Source of the DNA: Anaerosinus sp.
GTDB taxonomy: Bacteria > Bacillota > Negativicutes > JARBTT01
Assembly: GCA_029240055.1 (NCBI GenBank)
Contig: JARBTT010000009.1
Location: forward strand, 1 to 34,849
Reading direction: 5' to 3'
Length of the DNA: 34,849 nucleotides
Positions 1 through 6,855 of the stretch are shown here, piece by piece (within the stretch, counting starts at the first letter, position 1; each line of letters begins with the position of its first letter). The notes beneath the pieces were generated by a model. The model did no database searches. It was not told the origin of the DNA and was given only the letters and a program-made list of their open reading frames with translations. The position numbers and the translations under genes were made by a program.

Positions 1-344
1 AATATACAAATATTCAAGATAATGCTACTGTACATGTGATGGGGGATCATCCTGCAATTATTGGTGATTATGTTACTGTTGGACATAATGCCGTAGTACA
101 TGGTTGTACGATTGGGAATAACTGCTTGATTGGTATGGGAGCTATTTTATTAGGTTATTGCAAGATTGGTGATAATTGTATTGTTGCTGCTGGAACATTA
201 ATAACTGAAGGAAAAATAATACCTGCTAATTCGATGGTAATGGGAACTCCTGGTAAGATTGTTCGTACGCTTACGAATGAAGAAGTTAAAGCAATTAGAG
301 AGTCTGCAATCAACTATAATTTAGTTGCGCAAGAATATATGTAA
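1..344 (+). CDS. Gamma-carbonic-anhydrase-family hexapeptide protein, 5' truncated
   Basis: Only the C-terminal part is present; the frame is open from the left edge, with the first full codon at base 3. The visible ~113 residues show the left-handed beta-helix hexapeptide pattern (repeats such as IGDYVTVGHNAVVHG and IGNNCLIGMGA). The paired His residues in VGHNAVVHGC and an upstream His in TVHVMGDHP fit the metal ligands of the YrdA/PaaY gamma-CA family. Family members are trimeric metalloproteins, but carbonic anhydrase activity is shown for few of them, so the exact reaction is uncertain. The short C-terminal helix after the beta-helix is typical. The stop lies 22 bp before ndk, so the two may share a transcript. 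An acyltransferase of the same fold is a less likely alternative because the His pattern is gamma-CA-like. Confidence 0.85.
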   Translation, partial: YTNIQDNATVHVMGDHPAIIGDYVTVGHNAVVHGCTIGNNCLIGMGAILLGYCKIGDNCIVAAGTLITEGKIIPANSMVMGTPGKIVRTLTNEEVKAIRESAINYNLVAQEYM

Positions 345-366
345 GATAGGGAGAAATTTATTTATT

Positions 367-783
367 ATGGAAAGTACTTTAGTTCTAATTAAACCTGATG
401 CATTTGGCAAAAATTATACTGGTGAAATCATTAAACGTTATGAAGCTAATGATTTGAAATTACAAGCTTTGAAACTATTAAAGATGACACCTGAATTAGC
501 TTCAAAGCATTATGTAGATCATATCGAGAAACCTTTTTATCCTTCGTTGGTAGAGTTTATGACTTCTGGGCCAATTGTTGCGATGGTTTTAGCTGGTGAA
601 AACGCAATCGGAAAAGTAAGGGCTTTAAATGGAGCTACTAATCCTGAAAAAGCAGAAGCTGGCACAATTCGTGCTGATTTTGCCGAAAGCGTGACCTGTA
701 ATGCTGTACATGCTTCTGATAGTAAGGAAAATGCTGCTCGTGAAATTGATATATTCTTTGATAAAACAGAAGTATTCGCTTAA
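367..783 (+). CDS. ndk: Nucleoside diphosphate kinase
   Basis: Transfers the gamma phosphate of ATP to other (d)NDPs through a phosphohistidine and so balances cytosolic nucleotide pools. The protein is 138 aa, the normal bacterial length. It opens with the family signature STLVLIKPDAF and carries the catalytic His115 in NAVHASDS; RALNGATNPEKA is the nucleotide-binding stretch. I chose the ATG at 367 because it gives the standard N-terminus. An upstream in-frame ATG at 325 would overlap the preceding gene and add 14 non-family residues. A GGGAG ribosome-binding site lies about 13 nt upstream, rather far. It follows the gamma-CA-like gene closely and precedes the cobalamin adenosyltransferase by 29 bp, so all three may be co-transcribed. 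Confidence 0.96.
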   Translation: MESTLVLIKPDAFGKNYTGEIIKRYEANDLKLQALKLLKMTPELASKHYVDHIEKPFYPSLVEFMTSGPIVAMVLAGENAIGKVRALNGATNPEKAEAGTIRADFAESVTCNAVHASDSKENAAREIDIFFDKTEVFA

Positions 784-812
784 TCATTATTAATGCTATA
801 GGAGATGCTTTT

Positions 813-1307
813 ATGAGTGTTTATACTAAGACTGGTGACAAGGGAAGTACTGGACTATTGACGGGTCAACGTGTAGATAAAGATTGTTTACGTGTAGATG
901 CGTATGGTACGGTTGATGAAATCAATGCTACTTTAGGTGTAGCTCGCTCATTTTGTGAAAAGGCTTTGGTAAAAGAGGCAATTTATAAGTTGCAGAAAAT
1001 TAATATGCTACTTATGGCAGAATTGGCAAGTGATTCAGATGCTAAGTATATTACTATAGACCACATTGCTTCTCTAGAGGAGATCATTGATAAGGTGGAT
1101 TCAAAGTTGCCCCCTTTAAAGAGCTTTTTAATATCAGGAGATAATAAAGGTGGAGCTACACTAGATTTAGCAAGAACGGTAATTCGTAGGGCTGAACGTA
1201 AAGTTTGGCGTTTGTCAAAAAGTGAACATGTGAATAATGAAGTACTTGTAGTATTAAATCGTTTATCTGATTTATGTTTTGTATTGATGCGCTTAGAAGA
1301 ACAATAG
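813..1307 (+). CDS. PduO-type corrinoid adenosyltransferase
   Basis: ATP:cob(I)alamin adenosyltransferase of the PduO/ACA family. It attaches the 5'-deoxyadenosyl group of ATP to reduced corrinoid to make adenosylcobalamin. The 164-aa length fits the family. The N-terminal ATP-binding signature is clear (YTKTGDKGSTGLLTG, residues 4-18), as is VDAYGTVDEINA soon after. The C-terminal helix motif ARTVIRRAERKVW supplies the conserved Arg residues of the active site. A GGAGATG ribosome-binding site precedes the ATG. No cobalamin-biosynthesis or B12-dependent enzyme genes are visible nearby, so it probably serves a pathway encoded elsewhere. No riboswitch is seen upstream; the gap to ndk is only 29 bp. 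Confidence 0.93.
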   Translation: MSVYTKTGDKGSTGLLTGQRVDKDCLRVDAYGTVDEINATLGVARSFCEKALVKEAIYKLQKINMLLMAELASDSDAKYITIDHIASLEEIIDKVDSKLPPLKSFLISGDNKGGATLDLARTVIRRAERKVWRLSKSEHVNNEVLVVLNRLSDLCFVLMRLEEQ

Positions 1308-1381
1308 TAGTAGCCGATGCTTTATTATTTACATAGTCTATAGTAAATTTGCTGTGTAGGTGTAATAAGGGGGCGATTAGG

Positions 1382-1459
1382 GTGAAAGCTTTAAAGATCT
1401 ATGTTTTATCTGTGCCAAAATCATTACGTAAATTTATGCGTACATTTTACAAAGCATAA
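1382..1459 (+). CDS. spoVM: Tiny SpoVM-like amphipathic peptide (candidate)
   Basis: A 25-codon ORF starting with GTG, preceded by a strong ribosome-binding site (AAGGGGG at 1367-1373, 8 nt away) and followed 6 bp later by an intrinsic terminator, so it looks like a genuine monocistronic gene. The peptide aligns with Bacillus SpoVM (26 aa) as K-[IF]-Y-[VT]-[LI]-x-[VL]-P-K-x-L, followed by a basic/hydrophobic helix ending near a Lys. Pro12 would match SpoVM Pro9, the residue needed for recognising forespore membrane curvature. In Bacillus, SpoVM anchors SpoIVA and the coat to the forespore. The main differences are three extra N-terminal residues and a more basic, Gly-poor helix. No sigma-E promoter is convincing in the 74 bp upstream. 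The rest of the 1308-1644 gap holds a terminator and AT-rich leader only. Confidence 0.6.
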   Translation: MKALKIYVLSVPKSLRKFMRTFYKA

Positions 1460-1465
1460 TATTAG

Positions 1466-1498
1466 AAATAACCGCTATAAAGGCGGTTATTTTTTTTT
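1466..1498 (+). terminator. Intrinsic terminator after the spoVM-like ORF
   Basis: A 10-bp perfect stem (AAATAACCGC at 1466-1475 with GCGGTTATTT at 1483-1492), a 7-nt loop, and a run of nine T starting inside the 3' arm. It ends any transcript covering the spoVM-like ORF and separates it from the EF-G-like gene. Confidence 0.9.
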
Positions 1499-1644
1499 AT
1501 CTGTTATATAATTTTTAAACATTTAAAAATAAATATTATTTATGTAAAGTTGAAACAAGGAACTTTTTATTGAGTTAGAGAATTATAAAAACTAATAAAA
1601 ATATTATTAGCTGTAGTAACAAGTAAAGCAGCTCAGGAGGGATA

Positions 1645-3714
1645 ATGGTGAAAGAGTACAGCGGTCGTAATTTAAGAAACATAGCAATTGTAGGACATGG
1701 AAAGGCTGGAAAAACGTCATTAACAGAATCGCTTTTGTTTAATGCAGGACTTGTAAATAGGTTGGGAAAGGTTGACGATGGAACGTCATCTTCAGATTAT
1801 GAGGCGGAAGAAATAAAAAGAAAGCTTAGTATTAGTAGTGCACTTGTTTCGTTTGATTGGCAAGGTTATAAACTAAATTTTATCGACACACCTGGCTATC
1901 CTGATTTTGTGGCAGAAGTCAAATATGCTTTGCAAGCTGTAGATAGTGTTTTGGTTGTGGTTTCAGCGGTGGCAGGAATTGAAGTTGAGACCGAAAAAGT
2001 TTGGCGATATTCCGAGAATTTAAGTTTGCCACGGGCGATTTATGTAAATAAAATGGATCGTGAATATGCTGATTTTTATTCTGCTGTAGAACAGATGCGT
2101 GTGAAATTTGGCAATGGCGTAGTACCCATTCAGATTCCAATAGGAAAAGAAAATTCTTTTCATGGAGTTGTAGATCTTTTAACCATGCATACAAAAATAT
2201 TGGCAAGTGATAATAAGTTTCTTGAGGGTGAAATACCAGAATATTTAAAATCGGAAGTAGAAGATGCTCGTCAAAAATTAATTGAAGTTGTAGCAGAATA
2301 TAATAATGAATTATTAGACAAATACTTGGAAGGTAAAGAAATTACTGAAATAGAAGTTGCTGCTGCTTTGATTGATGGAATTAATTCAGCAAAGATTTTT
2401 CCTATATTATGTGGCTCAGCTATTAAGAATATTGGATCAAAAAAATTGATGAACGCTATTGTAGAATATATGCCAACTCCATATTTTAAAACTTCTATCG
2501 GGATGGAGCCAGTGACAGGAAATATTATAGAAAGAAATACGGAAGATTCTTTTTCAGGTATAGTTTTTAAGACCACCGCAGATCCGTTTGTTGGTCGTTT
2601 GAGTTATATTAAAATTTTATCAGGTACCATGAAAGGCGAGAATTTAGTTTACAATGCAAGTAAAGAAAAATTGGAGCGCATCAATAGTGTTTTTACGCTG
2701 TATGGAAAACAACAAAGTAGTATGTCGGTTGCGCATGCTGGTGATATTGTTGTTGTAAATAAGTTACAAGAAACTTGCACAGGTGATACCCTTTGTAGTA
2801 AAGATGCATTAATTGTATATGAAACTATAAAATATCCTAAGCCGATGTTAATGATGGCTTTAAAGGCGAAAAATAAAGGCGATGAAGATAAAATCGGCAA
2901 TGCACTTAGTAAGATTATTGATGGGGATCAAACAATTAAAATTGATAAAGATATGGAAACAAAAGAGTTGTTAATCAATGGTATTGGCGAGTTACATTTG
3001 GAGATTACGGCTGAAAAGTTAAAGAGAAAATTTGGTGTAGAGATTTTTTTGAGTAAACCGGCTGTGCCGTACCGGGAAACGATAAAAGAAAAAGTAAAAA
3101 TTGAAGGGAAGCACAAAAAACAAAGTGGCGGACATGGCCAATTTGGTCATGTATGGTTAGAGCTAGAACCTTTATCGTCAGGTAGCGGTGTTGAGTTTAC
3201 AGAATCTATTTTTGGTGGTTCTGTTCCGAGGCAGTATATACCTGCAGTTGAAAAAGGTACTCGTGAGACGTTAAGTGAAGGAGTATTGGCTGGATATCCT
3301 GTTGTTGATATTAAAGTCAATTTATATGATGGTTCTTATCATAATGTTGATTCTTCAGAAATGGCATTTAAGGTCGCAAGTGCACTTGCAATTCGTAAAG
3401 GAGTTATGCAGGCAGCGCCAGTGCTGTTAGAACCAATTTATAATGTGAAGATAAGTGTTCCAGAATATTATATGGGTGATGTTATTGGCGGATTGAACTC
3501 AAAACGGGGGCATATTTTAGGCATGGACACTGGCGAACGGGGGATGGGGATTGTTACTGCACAAGTTCCAATGGCTGAGTTATTTAAATATGCAACTGAT
3601 TTACGTTCGATTTCACAAGGGCGCGGAAGTTTTGATATGGTTTTTTCGCATTATGAAGAATTGCCAGTACGCTTAGCGACAGAAATTATTACTGCAAAAA
3701 AGAATAAGGATTAG
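1645..3714 (+). CDS. Elongation factor G-like translational GTPase
   Basis: A 689-aa EF-G-type protein with all GTPase motifs: P-loop GHGKAGKTS (17-25), DTPGYPDF (81-88), NKMD (135-138) and a SAIKN-type G5 near residue 260. EF-G domains II-V follow, including a domain IV/V region with GGHGQFGHVWLELEP and the C-terminal RGSFDM motif. The P-loop is not the canonical AHIDAGKTT of ribosomal EF-G. The switch I region reads RKLSI instead of RGITI. Both features mark the EF-G-like paralog group that includes mycobacterial FusA2 and Thermus EF-G-2, whose cellular role is unsettled. It is not next to rpsL-rpsG-tuf, which also argues for a paralog. The ATG at 1645 has GGAGGG about 6 nt upstream. A weak promoter-like pair (TTGAGT 1570, TAATAA 1593) is seen. 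Confidence 0.92.
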   Translation: MVKEYSGRNLRNIAIVGHGKAGKTSLTESLLFNAGLVNRLGKVDDGTSSSDYEAEEIKRKLSISSALVSFDWQGYKLNFIDTPGYPDFVAEVKYALQAVDSVLVVVSAVAGIEVETEKVWRYSENLSLPRAIYVNKMDREYADFYSAVEQMRVKFGNGVVPIQIPIGKENSFHGVVDLLTMHTKILASDNKFLEGEIPEYLKSEVEDARQKLIEVVAEYNNELLDKYLEGKEITEIEVAAALIDGINSAKIFPILCGSAIKNIGSKKLMNAIVEYMPTPYFKTSIGMEPVTGNIIERNTEDSFSGIVFKTTADPFVGRLSYIKILSGTMKGENLVYNASKEKLERINSVFTLYGKQQSSMSVAHAGDIVVVNKLQETCTGDTLCSKDALIVYETIKYPKPMLMMALKAKNKGDEDKIGNALSKIIDGDQTIKIDKDMETKELLINGIGELHLEITAEKLKRKFGVEIFLSKPAVPYRETIKEKVKIEGKHKKQSGGHGQFGHVWLELEPLSSGSGVEFTESIFGGSVPRQYIPAVEKGTRETLSEGVLAGYPVVDIKVNLYDGSYHNVDSSEMAFKVASALAIRKGVMQAAPVLLEPIYNVKISVPEYYMGDVIGGLNSKRGHILGMDTGERGMGIVTAQVPMAELFKYATDLRSISQGRGSFDMVFSHYEELPVRLATEIITAKKNKD

Positions 3715-3721
3715 CTGAAAT

Positions 3722-3753
3722 AAAAATAGCTACCCATCTGGATAGCTATTTTT
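3722..3753. terminator. Bidirectional terminator between EF-G-like gene and tRNA-Gln
   Basis: An 11-bp stem (AAAAATAGCTA at 3722-3732 with TAGCTATTTTT at 3743-3753) has T-runs leaving in both directions. It lies just after the EF-G-like stop on the plus strand and about 30 bp beyond the tRNA 3' end on the minus strand, so it can end both converging transcripts. Confidence 0.85.
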
Positions 3754-3783
3754 ATTTATTTTATCGTTATTTATTTTTAAATA

Positions 3784-3859
3784 TGGCTGAGGCGGCTGGA
3801 TTCGAACCAACGAATGCGGGAGTCAGAGTCCCGTGCCTTACCAGCTTGGCGACGCCCCA
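3784..3859 (-). tRNA. tRNA-Gln (anticodon CUG)
   Basis: Read on the minus strand, the 76 nt fold into a full cloverleaf. The acceptor stem is TGGGGCG with CGCCTCA (one G-U), and U1-A72 is typical of tRNA-Gln. The D arm contains CTGGTAAGG. The anticodon stem CGGGA/TCCCG encloses loop CTCTGAC, giving anticodon CUG, which reads CAG. The T arm contains GGTTCGAAT. The discriminator is G73 and CCA is encoded. It has its own promoter just upstream and lies downstream of the DUF4127 gene in the same direction. The more common tRNA-Gln(UUG) is not in the window. Confidence 0.95.
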
Positions 3860-3863
3860 ATAC

Positions 3864-3892
3864 TGTCAGATAAATCAAATGATCATCTGACA
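3864..3892 (-). repeat. Inverted repeat in the tRNA-Gln 5' leader
   Basis: Perfect 8-bp arms TGTCAGAT and ATCTGACA are separated by 13 nt. They sit immediately upstream of the mature tRNA 5' end (3859). The repeat begins about where transcription from the tRNA promoter should start, so it would form a hairpin covering nearly the whole pre-tRNA leader. No T-run follows, so it is not an intrinsic terminator. Confidence 0.6.
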
Positions 3893-3899
3893 ATAAATA

Positions 3900-3928
3900 A
3901 TTATACAGGGGTAATTTCATTAAGTCAA
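3900..3928 (-). promoter_or_regulatory. Sigma-A-type promoter of tRNA-Gln
   Basis: On the minus strand, TTGACT (3928-3923) and TATAAT (3905-3900) are separated by exactly 17 nt, close to full consensus. The predicted start is about 3893, some 34 nt before the tRNA 5' base. It lies in the short gap after the DUF4127 stop (3937). Confidence 0.85.
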
Positions 3929-3936
3929 GATTTTGA

Positions 3937-5598
3937 TCAATTATTTTCGAGTTTTTCAAGTGTGATTTTAGAATCAAGATAAATTTCAAAAGTTCTACTC
4001 CAAGGAAAGTAAGTGGTTATTCTTAAATTAGAGGCTTTTACGGCAATTATTTGATCTTGAGTTTGTATTAGTAATGGTATATTAAAAGCTTTTCTACTGC
4101 TTAGTAAATAAGCATTTTTATTCATTTCAATATTTAATTGGTCATTGGCCATGTTGTAATGCTCGTTTAAATCATACACATTGATATTGGATTTTTTTAA
4201 ATTGTTATTTATATTATCTATCACATTTTTTAAGTAATACCAATCCTCTAGATAGCGAGAAATTAAAAAATTCAGATTGTTTTTGTATAAGGAAAGTATG
4301 TCATTGGTCTCTACGGCAGAGTTTAATCTGGCAGTAAAAATTGTAGCTTGTGTAACAGCTGTTCCGATTGAATTACTTGTTGTATTCCAGCCAGCATAAG
4401 CGATGAACTGATTGATTGGAATATCGTTTTTTAGCAACATAGGAAATATAGTTTCTTTATAGGAAAAATGTTCACTTAAATCAACAAGTGCAACCTTATA
4501 GTTTTTTTTCAATAATGATTGGATTTGTTTACTCACGGTGGAACGATTCGCGTTGTTTTTTTCTGTTCCTATATATACAAATAAAATAAAATCTGCATCA
4601 TCTGGGTTATTTACTAAGTTACCTCCGAGCATAGCAACCTTTTCTTTTACTGTAGTAGCAACAGAATTGGGCATATATGGCATAACAATACTAGATGCTT
4701 CAGTATCAGAATATTGAACGTTAATTTTAGGATGATAATGATTGAGCTTATTTGCTATATCACCTAATAAAGTGAGTGCTACTTCATCGGCTCCTCTTGT
4801 TATAACTACGTTATCTGACGTAAGTTGCTGGTTATTCAGATAATGTAGTAATTGTTTCTTTGAAATATTTGGTATACCAAATATTTGCCCATCGTCTTGT
4901 CCGATAACTAGTTTTTCAAATACTCCTCGCTTAGTTAATTGGATTAATTTTTTGTTTAAATCAACATTTTCTTGATATAAATTTTGGTATTGAGTTAATA
5001 CTTGAGAAGGAATTTTGCTTTCTAAATCATTGAGTTTTTTTATGTCTTTAGGATTTTCAAAGGTATATACTTGATCTTTTAGCTTTGAATATTCTAAAAT
5101 TAACTTTTCGTATTTCGAATTTTCATTACTATCAGCTAACCATAAACGGGGCAGAATATTAAAAGCGTATATAGGCATTTGGGGATATTGCATGTGGATA
5201 GATTCTAATATCTGTAAAGTTTCGTTTACGTCGTTATCTGTTTCAGTAAAGTGCCTTGACGCTAAAAGACTACCGTGAATTAGCATGTCTATAGAAACGA
5301 TAGTAGCATTGACATTCTGTATGTTTTCAGACATCCATATTCTTAGAACATTTGTTTTTGCGGTTTTTTTATAGTTATCTAAAAGTTCTTTTGGCGGCAT
5401 GATAACTTTGATATTTGCAATTTTACCTAAATCAACGATAAATTTTGTACAGGCAGGTCTGCTGTCTAATGGTAATAAAAGCACTGTATACTGGTATTCT
5501 TGCTTGGTTTCTAATGTCGTTGTCTTAGGAGGTCGCTGCGTAAATATAATACATCCTATCAATGATAAAATCGTTATAAGTATAAAAAAATTTTTCAT
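3937..5598 (-). CDS. DUF4127 family putative lipoprotein
   Basis: About 553 aa. The start at MKNFF is preferred because the AAAGGA ribosome-binding site is 8 nt from it and almost touches two upstream ATG codons (5607, 5604). The N-terminus is a lipoprotein-type signal: basic K2, a hydrophobic stretch, then lipobox L-I-G-C with Cys16 as the likely lipidated residue. The mature part starts with LLLPLDSRPACTKF and MPPKELLDNY, the pattern of the DUF4127 family found in Firmicutes. That family has no established activity. A probable catalytic region holds FGIPNISKKQLLHYL and TRGADEVALTLLGD. The protein likely sits on the outer face of the cytoplasmic membrane. It appears monocistronic, with its own promoter and a palindrome at its -10. 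I assign no function. Confidence 0.8.
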   Translation of the reverse strand: MKNFFILITILSLIGCIIFTQRPPKTTTLETKQEYQYTVLLLPLDSRPACTKFIVDLGKIANIKVIMPPKELLDNYKKTAKTNVLRIWMSENIQNVNATIVSIDMLIHGSLLASRHFTETDNDVNETLQILESIHMQYPQMPIYAFNILPRLWLADSNENSKYEKLILEYSKLKDQVYTFENPKDIKKLNDLESKIPSQVLTQYQNLYQENVDLNKKLIQLTKRGVFEKLVIGQDDGQIFGIPNISKKQLLHYLNNQQLTSDNVVITRGADEVALTLLGDIANKLNHYHPKINVQYSDTEASSIVMPYMPNSVATTVKEKVAMLGGNLVNNPDDADFILFVYIGTEKNNANRSTVSKQIQSLLKKNYKVALVDLSEHFSYKETIFPMLLKNDIPINQFIAYAGWNTTSNSIGTAVTQATIFTARLNSAVETNDILSLYKNNLNFLISRYLEDWYYLKNVIDNINNNLKKSNINVYDLNEHYNMANDQLNIEMNKNAYLLSSRKAFNIPLLIQTQDQIIAVKASNLRITTYFPWSRTFEIYLDSKITLEKLENN

Positions 5599-5646
5599 GG
5601 GCATCATCCTTTATTTGAGATTGATATATGTATTAATACCTAGTTA

Positions 5647-5661
5647 ATAGTATCATACTAT
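5647..5661. repeat. 15-bp perfect palindrome at the DUF4127 promoter
   Basis: ATAGTAT, a central C, then ATACTAT: 7-bp arms with one central base. It touches the minus-strand -10 (5665-5660) and covers the expected start of the DUF4127 transcript, a position suited to a repressor operator. No candidate regulator is adjacent. Chance occurrence in AT-rich DNA is possible. Confidence 0.45.
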
Positions 5662-5688
5662 CATAAGATAAATATTTAAGAATGACAA
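5660..5688 (-). promoter_or_regulatory. Promoter of the DUF4127 gene
   Basis: On the minus strand, TTGTCA (5688-5683) and TATGAT (5665-5660), each 5/6 to sigma-A consensus, are 17 nt apart. The predicted start is near 5653, giving a leader of about 55 nt to the ATG at 5598. Confidence 0.65.
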
Positions 5689-5691
5689 TAG

Positions 5692-5720
5692 TTCACTATA
5701 TGACTGAAATATGTTAATAT
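5692..5720 (+). promoter_or_regulatory. Possible promoter of rsmD-coaD
   Basis: TTCACT (5692-5697) and TAATAT (5715-5720) at 17-nt spacing, each 4/6 to consensus, sit 30 bp before rsmD. It is the best pair in this gap but weak. It would make the region back-to-back with the DUF4127 promoter. Confidence 0.3.
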
Positions 5721-5750
5721 TATATTCGATAAAAAGTATAGAGGTATATT

Positions 5751-6332
5751 ATGAGAATTATAACAGGAATTGCAAAGGGATTTAAGTTAAAAGCACCAAA
5801 AGGATTAGTAACTAGACCTACTGCTGATAGAGTAAAGGAATCGTTGTTTAATATTTTGGGCTCAGATGTTTATGATGCAGAAGTATTAGATTTATTTGCT
5901 GGTACTGGTAATCTTGGTTTGGAGGCTTTGAGTAGAGGGGCTACAAGCGCTGTTTTTGTTGATCAGGATAAAGATAGTATGCAGGTTATTAAAGAGAATG
6001 CTATACATACAAAATTGATAGAAAAAGCAGAAATATATAAAACTGACGTTTTTTTTGCATTAAACAAGTTTAATATTACAAAAAAAAATTTTGATTTGGT
6101 TTTTTGTGACCCTCCTTACAACAAAGGCTTTGTTGAACGTGTTTTAGAAAGCTTGGATAAATTATCTATAATGGAGGATAGGGGGCTGATTGTTATTGAA
6201 CATTCAAGAAAAGATAAGATCGATGCTGAATGGAAGCATCTGAGATTGATACGTAGCCAACGTTATGGTGCGACAATAATCAGTTTTTTTGTCTTTGAAA
6301 AATTGAATAGTAAACAAATGGAGGAATTATAG
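5751..6332 (+). CDS. rsmD: 16S rRNA (guanine966-N2)-methyltransferase RsmD
   Basis: A Rossmann-fold methyltransferase that uses S-adenosylmethionine to modify G966 of 16S rRNA in the assembling 30S subunit. The 193-aa length is normal. It starts with the family N-terminus MRIITGIAKG and RPTADRVKESLFNIL. It has SAM-binding motif I (LDLFAGTGNLGLEALSRGA, about 47-65) and the amino-MTase motif IV DPPY (120-123). It is the ylbH equivalent of the Bacillus ylb cluster. GAGG lies 6 nt before the ATG. Its TAG stop shares one base with the GTG start of coaD, so the two are translationally coupled, an arrangement widespread in Firmicutes. Confidence 0.95.
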   Translation: MRIITGIAKGFKLKAPKGLVTRPTADRVKESLFNILGSDVYDAEVLDLFAGTGNLGLEALSRGATSAVFVDQDKDSMQVIKENAIHTKLIEKAEIYKTDVFFALNKFNITKKNFDLVFCDPPYNKGFVERVLESLDKLSIMEDRGLIVIEHSRKDKIDAEWKHLRLIRSQRYGATIISFFVFEKLNSKQMEEL

Positions 6333-6826
6333 TGCAAATTGCAGTATGCCCAGGAAGTTTTGATCCGGTTACGAATGGACATGTTGATATTTTTGAACGT
6401 GCTAGTGTAATATTTGATGAAGTTGTAATCGGTGTATTTCATAATCCTAATAAGAAGCCGATGTTTACCATGGAACAAAGAGTGGAACTATTAAAAGAAT
6501 CTACAAAACATATTAAAAATATTCGAGTTGATTCTTTTTCTGGCTTATTAAATGAATATGTGAAACGACAGAATGCGAATGTTATCATTAGAGGGCTTCG
6601 TGCCACTAAGGATTTTGAGTATGAGTTTCAAAGAGCACTACTAATAAAAAAAATTGATTCTGAAATAGAAACGATATTTATGATGACAAGTAGTGAGTAT
6701 TCCTTTTTAAGCTCAAGTGGAATTAAAGAATTGGCAAAGTTTAATGGAAATATTAAAGGACTTGTTCCAGAATGTGTAGAAATAAAGATAAAGCAACGTA
6801 TGAATGAAAATAGTTATAATATATAG
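6332..6826 (+). CDS. coaD: Phosphopantetheine adenylyltransferase
   Basis: Catalyses 4'-phosphopantetheine + ATP to dephospho-CoA + PPi, the penultimate step of coenzyme A synthesis. It is 164 aa, the family size. The nucleotidyltransferase motif is CPGSFDPVTNGH (H17 of the T-x-G-H box). The conserved IIRGLRATKDFEYEFQ stretch and the C-terminal SSSGIKELA (ISSTxVRE equivalent) are present. The start is GTG at 6332, overlapping the rsmD stop by one base, with GGAGG at 6320-6324. CoA also feeds acyl-carrier-protein activation, so it links loosely to the fatty-acid operon downstream. Confidence 0.95.
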   Translation: MQIAVCPGSFDPVTNGHVDIFERASVIFDEVVIGVFHNPNKKPMFTMEQRVELLKESTKHIKNIRVDSFSGLLNEYVKRQNANVIIRGLRATKDFEYEFQRALLIKKIDSEIETIFMMTSSEYSFLSSSGIKELAKFNGNIKGLVPECVEIKIKQRMNENSYNI

Positions 6827-6855
6827 TGTGTTTATGCGAAGGAGGTTTAAATGGA

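Noticed and set aside
3777-3989. 70-codon minus-strand frame over the tRNA
   Set aside because: It reads through tRNA-Gln and its promoter; the cloverleaf explains the sequence.
5647-5661. ATAGTATCATACTAT as a second FapR box
   Set aside because: The half sites TAGTA and TACTA are three bases apart instead of five, and the gene is not lipid-related. Kept only as an unassigned palindrome.
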